Shown: piece after piece, positions 1-11,683 of the stretch
How the letters are laid out: each line of letters starts with the position of its first letter
How positions within the stretch are numbered: the stretch's first letter is position 1
NCBI GenBank assembly: GCA_963169105.1
Contig: OY720641.1
Location: 77,637,496-77,701,495, forward strand
DNA length: 64,000 nucleotides
Source: Ceriagrion tenellum
Lineage: Eukaryota; Arthropoda; Insecta; Odonata; Coenagrionidae
Direction: 5' to 3'
Notes under the pieces: generated by a model
Seen by the model: the letters and a program-made list of their open reading frames with translations, nothing else
What the model was told of the DNA's origin: nothing
Database searches by the model: none
Made by a program: the position numbers and the translations under genes

Positions 1-1204
1 CTGTAGTTTATATTAGGAGAGATTATGCAGCAAAAGCTGTGCTCCATACAGTGACGTAAAATATTTCTAATTATCACGGATATTGAGAACTGTTGAGTGT
101 ACTTTCTATGACGGATCGAACCCAAAATTCGGGTAGATAAGTATTCTATATGGAAATGACTCGGATTAATAAGTTGAATAAGATTGATTTTCTTATCAAG
201 ATGGTTTTTTTAAGTGACTTAGATACAACCTGCAGGGCTTATTCCACCGCATTCAGAGGCACAAATAAATAAGTCCCGAATGTTCGCATTATTTTATCGC
301 GTTCTGAAAGTTTTTTTTGCAGGAATGTTGTTTCATTTTCAATCAACAACTTATAAGGTGTAATATACCGATATTCATCCACGAATCACCCAGGAAACCA
401 CTGAAAGAGATTGTGGGTAAGTGTGTGAGAAAAACAGAATAAAAATAGGGAGGGAAAAAGAGGGAATCAGAAAAGGCAATTTTTAGAACGAATCCTCTTA
501 ACGTAGGGCATGTTTTAGGCTGTTATTAAATGACGTGCTATGCGTGTCTCGCCTTATCATGTGTAGTCAGGCATGATGATATTTGCTCATATGATCAAAA
601 TATGCCAGATTACCACTGAATAGCTTGAAGGAGAAAGTTGGACGGAAATTGGTAAACAGATACGTATTTAACTAAATATGACTTTAAAATTTTGAATTGC
701 ACCGTCACGTAGAAATAATAGTAATTAATATTCAGTCATTAATCAGGTACCATTGAACCTACATCATCGGTGATTGAACTTTCACTGTTAACTTTCCTAA
801 GCTCGCGATGATTATAATGATAATGTATTTCCGTGGATAAATTTTGATATCAACATGAGGGGATATTACTGCTACCTGGTGTGAAAAAAATGCGGTGAAA
901 TCGATGTGCATGACCTCCAAATGCTATGAGGACATAGGAAACATTTTGATCAAATCATTGGAAACATTAACTGCTTGGATCCTGGTTTCCGATAATTATT
1001 GTATTTTTCCACGTATGTTAAGTTGTGTGAAAAGTCATTTTCCCATGTTTTTGAGAGATAAATGGAATGAATTCTTACTACCCAGCATTTTTTACAGAAA
1101 ACTTTCCCTATTCCTCTTTCGCGTATAAGAGACCTGAAATAATTTGTATTGCATTTGAACATATTTTATGTGAATTAAGGTGGTTTGAGCGAGATAGTTC
1201 CCTA
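1..1204. other. AT-rich intergenic, no gene seen
   Basis: I see no supported gene. Open frames near 895-1160 on both strands are short and overlap each other, as expected by chance in AT-rich DNA. The only local signal is a tRNA B-box-like word on the minus strand near 114-126 (reading GGGTTCGATCC), with no A-box partner or tRNA fold that I can draw; it may be a SINE scrap. Confidence 0.5.
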
Positions 1205-1835
1205 GTCACATGAATAACATATAGGGCACGGAATTAAAGAAACTAGGTTTTCTTAAGCGTATAATAGGAAGGTCCTCGGATAAAAAAGTAAAAGAGAGAT
1301 GCTACTTCGCTCTGGTTAGGCCACACCTCGAATACGCCGCGAGCATTTGGGATCCAGGTCATAAAGATTTAACAAAAAGAATTGATAAAATACAAAGAAG
1401 AGCAGCACGCTCCGTTACTAAAGCTGCTACGCGTGAACATATAGCGTTTCACGACTTTTAGAGGGATTGAGGTGGGAGCCCCTAGAGACTCGGAGGCTGA
1501 ACGTTACGCTTAGGTTGCTTGAGGAATTCAGAACAGGCGTGTTTCAAAGCGACACAGAGAATATTATCATGACGCCTCACTACATATCTAGGTATGACAG
1601 AAGCGATAAAATAAGAGAGATACATTGCCGAACAGATATGTACACATACTAGCTCTTTCCGCGCACAATACACGACCACAAGGAAAACAGCTCCACTAGA
1701 TATACTCCCATAATACACGTCACCATTTCACCTCCCAAAACCTTATATATTTACATGGCTGGTGTCTAAATACCCCATGTCTCACGCCCATTCGGCTCCT
1801 CGCAGGGTATTGTGGAGATGTTGGTGTAGTCGTAA
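1205..1835 (+). mobile_element. 5'-truncated LINE (Jockey/CR1-like), RT C-terminus and 3' tail
   Basis: Decayed 3' end of a non-LTR retrotransposon. The plus strand encodes the region just downstream of the reverse-transcriptase catalytic domain: around 1258-1440 it reads with the motif ALVRPHLEYAASIWDP followed by a basic KIQRRAAR stretch, the usual C-terminal signature of Jockey/CR1-type reverse transcriptases. A stop at about 1459 is followed, in a shifted frame, by LRWEPLETRRLNV, the next conserved block of the family. The 3' tail from about 1655 contains words also found in the copies at 30.65, 31.1, 33.5, 34.9 and 55.2 kb (for example GCGCACAATA and CGTCACCATTTCACCTCC). The endonuclease and RT core are missing. 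It is a dead copy; the clade assignment within the Jockey/CR1 group is inferred from motif wording only. Confidence 0.85.
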
Positions 1836-2880
1836 TGTACCCATATTAGATTTATACGGTATAATTTCTGCAGCTGAAGGAAGCATAAATGAAATATTGT
1901 ATTATTAATGTTGCTAAACTATACTTTTATGTTTGGAATTCTAAGTAATTCAATTAACATCTACATGAGTCTTTAATTTCACTCATATTGTCACGCGGTA
2001 GTTTTTAAACTTTACAACAGAAGGTTTTTTGCCATTCTGAAAAAAATTCTGCATTGACAATGAGATTTATTGAATTTATCAATGAAAAATTTTGTAAGTA
2101 TAGTATCTATTAAGTTTTTTTTCTAAATTTTTTTTTCTATAGCAAAATGTATTTTGATTGTACAATAAGCGATTACTTAATCATAATTAATTTTACGACA
2201 ATATTATTTAAGTGTTGTCTTAAAATATAAAAAAGAATATAATGATATATTAAAAACGCTACAGGAAGTGGCATATGATATGTAAAGACAGAACTCTTTT
2301 GTATTTTTTACTTTTAACTTTGAAGTAATGATTGTTCTCTGTATAATACAAGTGTTTTATGTATGCACTGACTGCATTTACTGGATAACGTTGGTCAGTC
2401 AATTTCCAAACCAAATAAATGTTGTATCCATATTTATCGATGGAAATAAATTCATCGAGTAATGATTCATTTACTTGGACAAATAGCTGAGAAAACTACA
2501 CTCTTTTAAAGCGATGGTTTGAGGTGTAACTTTGCGGAATAACGAAGTGTTTCAATATATAACGATACACACTCATAACGTTTTGACGAGATCTAGGTGT
2601 TTGATATCCTCAATTTTGAAATAAGGTGTCTCTGAAGTATATACTGCACCATTTCCCATGTCAAATGGCTCGTATTTTTGTCAATAATCTGGGAAAGTAG
2701 CTCGTTAAGAGGGTCTTATTTTATTATTTTGGGAAGGGTGAGGTAATTTTCTCTTAAATAAGACCTAATTCATTGATTTATGGGTGAAATGGTATTTCGA
2801 TCAAACCACCTTAAGGCGTGCACATGAAGGGTGGCGGAATATTCATGCTGCTCTCGTCTTGTTCCCTGGCGTGTAATCGA
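1836..2880. other. AT-rich intergenic, nothing recognised
   Basis: Strongly AT-rich with several T runs and no convincing coding frame, tRNA or repeat structure. A short word near 2588-2600 (GATCTAGGTGTTTGA) loosely resembles a motif repeated near 50.95, 51.39 and 52.18 kb. Confidence 0.45.
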
Positions 2881-3340
2881 CGGCTCGTCTAGCGGCTAGG
2901 AGATCGGGTATGCGGGGGAGAGAGGGAGGAACGCGCGTTTTTGACGAAGATTAGGTTTTCGGAGATAAGATCCCTCGCGTAAAGTGTGCGGTGGCGTAAG
3001 AGAGGGGAGGTCGAATTGGGAATGGGGGTTGAGGGGGTGCGGGAGGCGAAGGCGAAAATTGTCACGATCCATTATCGGTGAAGGCGACCTCGTGACCTTC
3101 ACGTTGCAGTCTCCCACCCACCCTCCCACCCCCCCAAGGCCCCCGAATCACTCGAGAGGCCGCCTGCCTCTTTCTCACGCAGCCTCCACTCCTCTCATCT
3201 CCCCTCCCACCCCCTATATCTCCCCCACAACTACTCTCACCCCGGCCGGTCACGTTTTCCATACTCTCCTCCCCCGTTCCCCCCTCCCCTCGTCTCACGT
3301 CACGTGCCAAAGGATCCTCCCGATCTCTTTTCAGTCTCGC
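2881..3340. other. GC-rich, C-tract block without a recognisable gene
   Basis: Abrupt switch from AT-rich to GC-rich DNA. The plus strand changes from purine-rich (about 2905-3060) to long C-rich pyrimidine tracts (about 3110-3300). Overlapping frames on both strands (for example 2984-3460 plus and 3062-3310 minus) are low-complexity Pro/Ser/Arg and look like by-products of composition. It could be a CpG-rich promoter or a decayed repeat; no motif decides. Confidence 0.4.
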
Positions 3341-4980
3341 CTCCTCCGACTACTTTGCAATGTCATCTTTTCCACCCACCAGATCATCTTTATTTTTTTC
3401 TTTCAATTTCTTTTTCTTTTCAAAAAGGCGCAAAATAGATTTCTCGGGAAAAAGTTATAATAAATCTCCTTTGTCTCCTCGGCTATATTCTCTTCTCATC
3501 GTTTCTCTCTCCTGCTTTCTCAATTTCTCTTGTCTCCTGGGCGTTTATTAGTTCCACTTGCACTTCCCACTCATGTCTCCGACTCACGGAGTTCTTTTGG
3601 CTTTAGTGTGCCTATAAAACTTTGTAAAAATGAGAAAAAAGGATAAAATCGCCACAAAATCTGTCCTACCTCCTCCATGTTATTCTTCTCATCAGTTCTC
3701 CCTCGATTTTTCTTCCTCTTAGACGCTTTCTGAATTCCGAAAATTGCGAATGCATTTAAGTTATTCATCGTAGAATATCAGAAAAAATGAAAGATGGGGA
3801 GCATACTATTACCTCCCTGCCGCAATGTATTTTACGGCGAAAGTAGAAAGATGGGGATCTCCTACAGCTACACCAAGCGGATGTATGAAAATTTGGCATA
3901 ACCCTCGGCCCATAAGGCGCAGGCCAATTGTAAAAGCGTGCTGTCGAGGTGAAATAGTCCCTCTTTTAGAATGGGGAAATGCGGATATTCGGAAAAGTAA
4001 ATAATTTGATTCCTTATTGTTTATTCTACTCGTCTATTCCTTCGCACTCTGTCTTGCTTTCTTCGTCCCCTGGACATCGTTTGTACCCGTCACAAAATTT
4101 CAGCTTTTTTCTCTCATCTATTCATAAATCCCTGTGGCTCATTAATCATTTTGAAAAAAAAATTCGTAAGGAAAAATAAGAATTTCGAGGGAAAAGAATT
4201 ACTTCAATGCTTTTTTTGCATTGTTCTCATTGATGGTTCTCAACAATTTTCTTTCTGTTGTGATCATCGTTGGCAATCTTGAAGCCTACCACTTCTTTCT
4301 TCGACTGAGTAAATCTTTAGAGCTCCTTTCAAAAAGTTAGTCAAAAACCTCGGGAAAATATGAATATTGAATGACATGCTCTACTGTTCTCTATTCGCCT
4401 TGTTCACTTTATTGTTACTCTTTCTCGTTTAACTTAACATTATCTGCATCCTTTCAACTGTTGTTTTCTCTCCAAGAAAAGAATTTAAACCCTTTCCAGA
4501 AGTGGAATTTATCCCTATACTTGATGTTTTGCATCCCTATCCACTATGTTATCCCTATACTCTGCTTTGCATTATTTTTAACTTGTTGGTATTGTGTTGC
4601 TATTGTTGCTAGCGTACATTCTTAACAAACATGGCGATGTACGGGAAACATGGCCAATACTTTTAGCTGTATTACTCGCTCCTCAATATCTTGATTGTTT
4701 TTTTAAAGCATGAAAATATAAACTATTTAAACCCTATCATCTAATTATAATAATCATTTCCCCTTCACTTTTGTCTATTCACAATGTTATTCCTCCCGTT
4801 TACACCTTTCTTCTTCTTTCCTTTGCTTTCTTTGCTTATGGTTTCTCTACCCTTCTATTCTTTTTTATTCAAAAAGTATGAAAAATATAAAAAAATGAAA
4901 GTATTCTTTTGTCTTCTTGTCTTATTCACTTCCTCGGTTTTACTCTGCTTTCTTTCTCTCTCATTGGCACAATTCTAGAA
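3341..4980. repeat. Pyrimidine-skewed tract, possibly degenerate repeated units
   Basis: For over 1.5 kb the plus strand is dominated by CTT/TCT-rich stretches (3370-3560, 4015-4130, 4370-4480, 4775-4975) alternating with short A-rich pieces. Similar words recur: CTCCTGGGCGTTT near 3533, CCCCTGGACATCG near 4068 and CTCCTGGACGTTG near 5160; also A-rich pieces starting TTCAAAAAG near 3419, 4328 and 4868. Two of the spacings are about 537 bp. This suggests old duplicated units, but divergence is high and I cannot align them securely. Confidence 0.3.
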
Positions 4981-5011
4981 TTCATGGGTTCTCTTAATCT
5001 CCTACGCCTTA

Positions 5012-5638
5012 CTACAAATTCTTGTGGCTCCTCATATCACTATCAAGCATTTCTGTCTTAAGCAAGGAAGCATAAAATAATTTTTGGCATTTTCTCGGCC
5101 TTATCCGACAGCTGCATCGGCAATCAGTTTTATATTTTTCTCTCATTCGTGCTTCCTTGTTCTCCTGGACGTTGTTCTTACCCTTCAACACTTCCGACCT
5201 CCCTTCTGCAATCCCATCTGTGACTCCCTCTGCCATCTCCAATACCCTCAGAACCCTTGGCAATTGACCTCGTGGACCCAATTCGTGCCTGGCGAAGGGG
5301 AACCTCGTTTCGCCGACAATGAGCTTGAGTAGAATCACCTGCGATGGTGGGTGGTTGGGTACACTCTCTCGCTTCAGGGTCCCTTCACAAGAGGGGATCG
5401 TCTGGAGGAGGGGTGAGAGTGAAAGAAGAGATTCTTGGTGGTTTGGATTATGGATGTGGGGGCGGGGGACGAGCGGTTGGAGCTTTTTGCCCCGGGCTCT
5501 CCTCCGCCGTAGGTCGGCGCAGAGGGAAAAGGGGAGAGAATATTGCACACGACAGCGAGCTTCGATTTTGATCCTGCATTTTTCTTTCTCCCATTTCCTC
5601 CATTTCCGTTCCCTCTCCTGTCCCCCTTCTGCCCTCAC
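5012..5638 (-). other. Longest open frame (208 codons), unassigned and probably spurious
   Basis: The longest open frame of the window. Its product is rich in Arg, Glu, Lys and Ser with no domain, signal peptide or membrane segment that I recognise. It lies opposite a pyrimidine-rich strand, where the complementary purine-rich strand is naturally poor in stop codons, so its length is weak evidence for coding. The opposite strand is also open over 5084-5332 and 5319-5672. I see no exon structure linking it to anything. Most likely a composition artefact. Confidence 0.2.
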
Positions 5639-5680
5639 AATCCTATTTTTGCCCTCGCCCTGCGAGGAATAGGTGTATAT

Positions 5681-6895
5681 TTTTTTGATCAGGCGGGGTA
5701 AGATCCCTCGGCATTGGGCTTGGGGCTTATGGCATGAAAATGGGGATAGGTGCTGCGGCCTCGGCGTATTTTAGCGAAGACTAGTAAGTGATTCGATGCG
5801 GTTGAAAGGCTTGAGCTTTATCTGTTTTTTCATAGTATATTCATTGAATTTTTCCGTGAATTACGAAAGTCATGTGTACTAAGAAGCCGAACAGAAAAAT
5901 TAAGGGTTCATATCGTGAATACCTACAATCCTTGCTGCTATTCTGTCGGTAATGGTTGGTTTTAAGGGATCATCTCTACTGATTCCTACCCAGTTCCGCG
6001 CATTGCTTTGTACGTGTTTGTGTTTGCTCAATTGGACCGATAATGGCGTAAGAGACTGGAGAAATGGACGCTGGAAGTAACTGGTATGTTAATTTAAGGT
6101 GTTTGAAGCTATTTTCGTTTCTTTACAGACTTTTGTGAAACTTTTCATACGCGTACTCATTCGAAATATGTATAAATAGAAGCGAAAAGAATTGCATATT
6201 ACCGATTTTATTTCTTGGCAATTCAATGCTAATTTTACATGTAGCCTTATAACACTCGACATTTATTTAAAAAATATTTCGTATGGAAAATATACAGGTT
6301 TTCTCCTAAGCGTGAAGACGTAACTTCGAGGGTGGAATGGTAATTAATGAGCCTTGAAGCGATCTGGCTACAATGCATCGTAATCTTGCTGTTGTTTACA
6401 TCGGCCATCTTTGAAACAGCCACGATCACAATTTCAACCAATTCCGTCCAGTAGTCTTATAATAATATTATTATTACATTTTCGAGGTATCATGCGGAAT
6501 ACAAGACATGTATTCATGTACCGTTTCCGCTTAAATTTAGAATTCCTGGCTGTAAACCTAAGTCATAACAATCCTTTAATTGAGACGAAATTTAAAAAAT
6601 ATAGTTTTTTCTCCAGTTATATCTTAGTATGGTTATTTCCGACGTATAAATTGATATACTAAATGGAGGTGTAGCCCAAGAATTCAGGTTCGACTCCATT
6701 GAGAAGTTATAAAAATATGCACTCAAGGACTCACGATTAGCGCTCCGATCGCCTTAAGATGAAAAATATGGAGTGGATAGAGGCTTTTTTAAGACCGCAA
6801 AGCCGATTATAAATACAACAGTTACCATAATCGGAATAATAATAATTATGTGATGAGGTTTACGATAAAATTTTGTCATCTTTGTACAAGTTTTA
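5681..6895. other. Intergenic, no gene seen
   Basis: No supported feature. A B-box-like word (GGTTCGACTCC) lies at about 6687-6697 on the plus strand, but nothing upstream makes a D-arm or A-box, so I do not call a tRNA or SINE. Confidence 0.45.
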
Positions 6896-6984
6896 CGATA
6901 TCTTATTGTCTGACCAAGATTTCAACGCTTTTGTGTCACTATACGATCATTAGTGTAGTTAAACCTTGGTCTGTGAATGAAATC
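6896..6984. repeat. Decayed foldback with hammerhead-like arms
   Basis: Two arms read toward each other: minus-strand GAAATCTTGGTC (about 6912-6923) and plus-strand AAACCTTGGTC (about 6961-6971), each preceded by a short potential stem (GACAC/GCGTT on the minus arm). The layout matches the better-preserved foldbacks at 8641, 18748, 54047 and 60066. The CUGAUGA part of the core is not conserved here, so this is at best a relic. Confidence 0.45.
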
Positions 6985-8295
6985 AATGTGGAAGTAGTGC
7001 TTGGTCAGAAGTTGCTCATCTAAAGTTTTTTTCACGAAGAGACGCCTCATAGTTCATTTATGTATAGTGTAGAGGATTTGCGCAGGGAAATCAAGAACGG
7101 ATGCACACAATGAATTAAAGTATATTGAGTTGCATACAGATACAACTGCTTGGCAGGCGAGGTGGGAAGCGAGTGACACGCGAGTCTCGTTACAACAGGA
7201 AAAGACTCGTCCCGGAAGTACGGGTGCGACGCCACCCTGTGGCAGTTCAGGGCACTATGTAGGGCAGAGGCGCCCATGATGAATACTACCAAGCTCTGCC
7301 CCTACATATACAATGAGACTTTTATTTTTATTCTAGTATATTTTTCATCGTGATTAATCTGTTTAAATAGAAAATGTGCGGCTCATTCTTCCCACCTGAA
7401 GAGATGAAACATTGAATGGCGCACCTTCTCTTCTCTATTTCGACTTTATCTTTCTCTATTTCTAGTCTGTATTAATGCTTTCAAAATTGGAGGTTTTAAG
7501 GGAAGTAGGTGTAATTCGAGAATAGTTTTGAGGGCTTACGTCGTATGACAAAGACATGCTTCACTTACATACGTGAAAGAAAATAGCAATTCGATAATTT
7601 CAAAGAAAAATTCAAATGTTAAGCATGAAACTTGGTATGCTGACTTTTGCTTTTGTGAGAATTTTTCAATTGAAACCCAAGAGTTTGAAAAACAAATGTT
7701 TTTATAACGTTTCCTCACATTTGTGCCACTTTAAAAGCCCTTATAGGGACGGCTATTTAACTATTGGAAAATTGTATATGTGGTATAGCATGCAAATTAG
7801 AAGGATTTTCATGAGTAATCATGACGGAATATTTGTTATTTATGAACAGGATTACTTTAATTAAAAGTTTGTGCCTTCGTAGTGTGAAGTTTATGACTTC
7901 ATATGTTTACGAAAACGTTTACAAACAGGTGAAGACGTACCCTTAATTAGAACAAAATATCACGCAAACATTGCCGGAATGAAATGAGAGTACTTGTCGA
8001 TCCACGTATTGTGTTCGAACAGTCAACTCTTCTTCGACGTTTTCATTAGTTTACTGAATATGCCTCCACTTCGTAGGTATATGTGCCTGGTGAATCAGCT
8101 GGCAAACTTGACTCGCGCCTGTCAAAACCGTGCGTGCCCTTCAAGCCTGCTTTTGGCAGGATCTGGGAAGCTGGAATATTCCACATTATTCCGTGACGTC
8201 AGCAAAATCACTCAACATCGTTTTTGCTCACTATAGCGGTTCACATTTACGATATGCCTACTAAGGCGTTTTCATTCAAATGTTGAATGTTGGCA
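6985..8295. other. Intergenic, no gene seen
   Basis: Several short frames (7047-7292 minus, 7616-7864 plus, 7994-8236 plus) have no recognisable domains. A patch around 7145-7280 is more GC-rich than its surroundings but shows no tRNA fold or repeat partner in the window. Confidence 0.4.
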
Positions 8296-8493
8296 TTTTG
8301 AAAAAATGCAAACTTTGTAACTCCCACTGTTTATGAACGAATATTCAACCGGTTTCCGCTGTAATGCCATCATCAAGTTTACTCCTGATGTAGTGCTGAT
8401 ACTTCAGTGCCACTGATTACGCAATAATAACTCAACCGTTTTTACATTCGTTAACCAACAGTGGGAGTTCCAGGGTTTGTATTTTTTCATTGG
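8296..8493. repeat. Foldback element with about 57-bp arms
   Basis: The arm at about 8296-8352 (with AACTCCCACTGTT) is the inverted complement of about 8437-8493 (AACAGTGGGAGTT). The inner part has CATCATCAAG/CTGATG-type words. On the minus strand the left arm reads TTGATGA, a short potential stem, then GAAACCGGTT, a weak version of the hammerhead-like core seen at 8641-8791. No target duplication is evident. Confidence 0.6.
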
Positions 8494-8666
8494 GCTTTTA
8501 CAAGGAGCTTCACGATATCAGAGAAGGTAACAAAGTCCGAGAGCTGCTCTCTGGATATACGAAATGTTCTTACATACAACGCAATGGCTTAGTTTGTTGC
8601 TATTATATTTCTCAAATTAATAATGACAATACCAACTATGTTTCAATCTACGGAGTTTTTTACTGG

Positions 8667-8701
8667 TACAGCTAGTTTCAACGCTACTACGTCATCATCA
8701 G
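8667..8701 (-). ncRNA. Hammerhead-ribozyme-like core, minus strand
   Basis: Minus strand: CTGATGA (8701 to 8695), a possible 4-bp stem II (GACG with CGTT), GAA (8679-8677), a two-base-pair stem III (AC with GT around a 5-nt loop) and A at 8667 as the putative cleavage base. All core bases of the catalytic consensus CUGANGA...GAA are present. The outer stem I is not evident from the adjacent sequence, so self-cleavage is doubtful. Only motif matching supports this. Confidence 0.45.
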
Positions 8702-8729
8702 CACGCAATTGTCAAATGAGGACAGCTAC

Positions 8730-8765
8730 CTGATGATGACACAGTAGCTAGTGAAACTAGTTGTA
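8730..8765 (+). ncRNA. Hammerhead-ribozyme-like core, plus strand
   Basis: Mirror partner of the minus-strand motif: CTGATGA at 8730-8736, GAAAC at 8753-8757 and GTA at 8763-8765. Stem II is poorly paired in this copy (GACAC against GCTAGT) and stem I is not visible. Probably a decayed version. Confidence 0.35.
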
Positions 8766-8791
8766 CCAATAAATAACTCTGTGGATTGAAA

Positions 8792-10899
8792 AATAGTTGA
8801 TATTGTCACTATTAATTCAATAATGGACTTCCACAAGATTACACCTGAAAGGATTGAATTATGTTTCTCCTTTTAGATTTGAGTTCGAAGATTTCCATCG
8901 CCCTAAGACAAACTCAAGAAAATTTCAGGTACTCTGTATCGAATAAAAGAATGTTCGATTAACTAACAGTGCTGGTGGCGAGTTTTCTTCTGCTAATATT
9001 CCATTTACGTAAAGAATGTTTAGTTTGTATTCTTCGTCGGAATTTTGAGAATTTTTGATTGAATAACTCAGTATTTGAAAGTATGAACAGTCATCGCTTA
9101 ACTATGTGAGTGACTTAAAATTAACACGGGGTATGATTACCTTGAAAATAACCTTTTCTTTGAATAAATTTTAACAATGAGAAGAACAATAACTATATGT
9201 TACGACTCTATTTTATCTTGGCATAAGCTTTTATTTGAGGAGACTCGCCTTTATATTTAGCAATGCATTATTTGGTTTCTAGGGAAAGCCAGTTTTATCG
9301 TAATAATATTGTTTTATGGCAAGAGTTATTTGCTAGTATTGTAATTTCCATGTATTTCATGAAAATTCGAAATTGACTCAGGTATGGCAATTTCGGTTGA
9401 GCTTGCGGGAGACATCGGATATTTGCAAATGTGTCCGCGAGTGGCTGCTTTGTTCAATTATTTTTTCGGTCTTATGATAGGGAAGTTTTTTAATATTTTT
9501 TATTTATGTCATACCCACGCTCAATGCAGTCGTTTAGTCAGAGATGCTTATTTTGAGCTTTGCCAAGCGCACACTAGTTTCCCTATCGCCGTTGGCTCTT
9601 TCATCATGCCGAGAGATGCGAGCTTGTTGCATCGATCCCATTCCAAATCGCTAGCAACAAAGGGTTGGTCCCTTCACTCGTGGTGCATAAAGGGCTTTTG
9701 TAGATATCACCGACAGATTCGGTACACATCTTTCTCCGAAAAAAGTCCTACCTTCATTTCTCTTGCCGAAGTCTTGATTACCAACCCGTCTGCATTGCCC
9801 AAGAGCCTTTTATCCGACCGTTTTCAAGAGGCGTTTTCGTCGCCTCAAAATCCCCGCCATCATTCGGATGCCGTTGTGAGGATAAAAATCAAAAGGAAAA
9901 AGTTGTCCCACACTCGATCAAAAGAAAGCGCTTTTCAGAAAAGGACCCTGAGGCAATGAAAAAGAGTTAATGACGCATTCTGTATTCCAATCGAGCGTCA
10001 AAATATGATTTCGTGACATAGATGAAGTGTCATATCCAGATTTACATCTTTTGTTACGTAGAATATAAGGTCTGGTCTTTTCAGAAATTTGAAGATTTTT
10101 TCCTTTCAGCTGTTCTTTGTTCTTCTCGTTATTTATTTAGTAATATTTAATTGAGATCAAAAGGGTATCCGAAGATATTTGCTGAGTCTTTAATTTACGC
10201 TGCCATATTTCCCGTGATAATCGATGAGAATATCTAACCCGGCTGCTTGATTGTAAGTTCAAAAGATGAAATTTAGCATCGATATGAGCAAGTGTTTTAT
10301 ACAAGCCCATTTAACCCTATTCTTAAGTTCTAAAAGAAAAAGTTTAAAAATCTAAAAATATATTTAGGTAATGTTTAATAATTGCAGAAATAGGCGTTAC
10401 ACTTTTCCAACCAATAGTAATTGTTTTAAGTATTGCAAAACAAATCACCAAAATTAAGGCATTGAAAAATCGTGTTCTTTCACGGAAAAAATTGGGTTTT
10501 TTTACAGAATTGATTTTGAGCAAAAAACTATGAGAATCTATTCCTGAATTATTATATTGTAATTAAAAAAATTCAGTACTCTTCGCTCAAAAAAGTATTT
10601 TTATTTTGAAGATTGAAGAATTTCAGATAATTAAAGGCCTTTATTTTACACGAATAATTAAAATATAAGGAGTAATAATCATTATAACACAAACGTATTA
10701 TGCAAAATACGTTTTATTATTATAATTTAATATAAAAAATGTTTGGAGTTTATTTTACCCCATGTGACCAATTTGGGTTTAGCTAAAAATGAAAATACCT
10801 AATTACACAATACGTATGAAACGTATGCATAGATGTATTCAATTATTGTTGTTCAATGTATTGTGTGATAATGTGTTCAATTGTATTTGTTTTATTTTT
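8792..10899. other. AT-rich intergenic, nothing recognised apart from one open frame
   Basis: Apart from the 191-codon frame at 9384-9959 I see no gene, tRNA or repeat. From about 10300 to 10900 the DNA is extremely AT-rich with scattered stop codons in all frames. Confidence 0.45.
9384..9959 (+). other. Unassigned open frame, 191 codons
   Basis: An ATG-initiated frame that stays open for 191 codons in DNA of ordinary composition, longer than most chance frames here. The product has a hydrophobic stretch (about residues 23-42, with FNYFFGLMIGKFFNIFYL) and a basic C-terminus (KIKRKKLSHTRSKES). I recognise no family. There are no flanking exon-like frames or splice pattern that I trust, and the upstream sequence has no clear start context. 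It may be a chance frame, part of an unknown transposon, or an exon of a host gene; I cannot decide. Confidence 0.25.
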
Positions 10900-10990
10900 T
10901 CAAGTATTCTACCGGTAAAGGTAGGTTTTGTTGAATGTCAGAGAATCTCCTCCTAGTTTTCTACACCATCAGGGACCCATTTTCCTCCAG
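10900..10990 (-). mobile_element. LINE 3'-tail fragment, inverted relative to the copy at 51.3 kb
   Basis: On the minus strand this matches the sequence directly after the LINE fragment at 50975-51296: shared words include GGTAGGTTTTGTT and AATGTCAGAGAATCTC (plus-strand reading here; complement at about 51330-51375). It is therefore a second copy of that family's tail, without its coding part. Confidence 0.7.
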
Positions 10991-11600
10991 TAAATCCTAT
11001 TCATTTGTTTAGGAATTATAATTAATAGTTCATGATTCACAATTTAAAATATCGATACTTAGATGAATAGGTGCAAATATTTAGCTAAACCAAATAGGTT
11101 TACCAAGTAGGACATTGTTTTACTAGAGGTGATTTAATATTGTTCATGATAAGGACTAAACAATGATTACGGGCTTCTTTGTGTAGTTTGATTTCTCAAT
11201 GGTATAATTCATTATTTATCTTTTATTTCGAATGCGACTTAAATTTTTATATTTTTGGTTTCGTTACAACTAAGTGGCCATAACATTAGTATATCACACA
11301 ATATCTTCCAGCCTTCTTGGATGAAGATTAATATGTGGACACACAATTAACTAATAATAATCTAACACTGTGGTTAGTGGGTGGTGATTCGGGGTATCAA
11401 ATATTACATTTCTTTTTGATATTAGCTCATAATGAGGCATCAGACTTCCATTTTACCAAATGGAATTCAATATTAAACACATTACATCTATAAAAATGAT
11501 TCAAGGTGAGATCAAGTAAAATTTGAGTGAAGATTTAAAAAGCACATGAATGCCATACCGAATATCCTTCAGTTTTGCGCTAAATAATTATGGGATACTT

Positions 11601-11683
11601 TTGGATCAGTCCATAATTAGATTCTGTATCATTGAAATTTATAAATAAGCAATTGAAGTGTAGTGTTCAAGCTTGTTTCTGGG
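11601..11683 (+). repeat. 83-bp direct repeat, copy 1
   Basis: Nearly identical to 12266-12348 in the same orientation: I count three mismatches in 83 positions and no gaps. The function is unknown. It could be an interspersed element or the footprint of a local duplication; the sequence between the copies is not otherwise repeated. Confidence 0.85.

Larger units (their letters stand above)
8641..8791. mobile_element. Foldback element with hammerhead-like core on each arm
   Basis: Arms of about 60 bp (8641-8701 and 8730-8791) are inverted copies: the left starts TTCAATCTACGGAG and the right ends CTCTGTGGATTGAA. Each arm, read outward from the centre, carries CTGATGA, a short stem and GAAAC, then a GTA triplet. 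Penelope-like and related retroelements are known to carry such minimal hammerheads. No protein is encoded. The arm sequence is distinct from, but laid out like, that at 54047-54319. Confidence 0.7.

Noticed and set aside
114..126. tRNA or SINE from a B-box-like word on the minus strand
   Set aside because: No A-box, no arms and no repeat partner found in the window.
5012..5638. 208-codon minus-strand frame as a real protein gene
   Set aside because: It lies opposite a pyrimidine-rich strand where stop codons are rare, has low-complexity charged composition and no recognisable domain.
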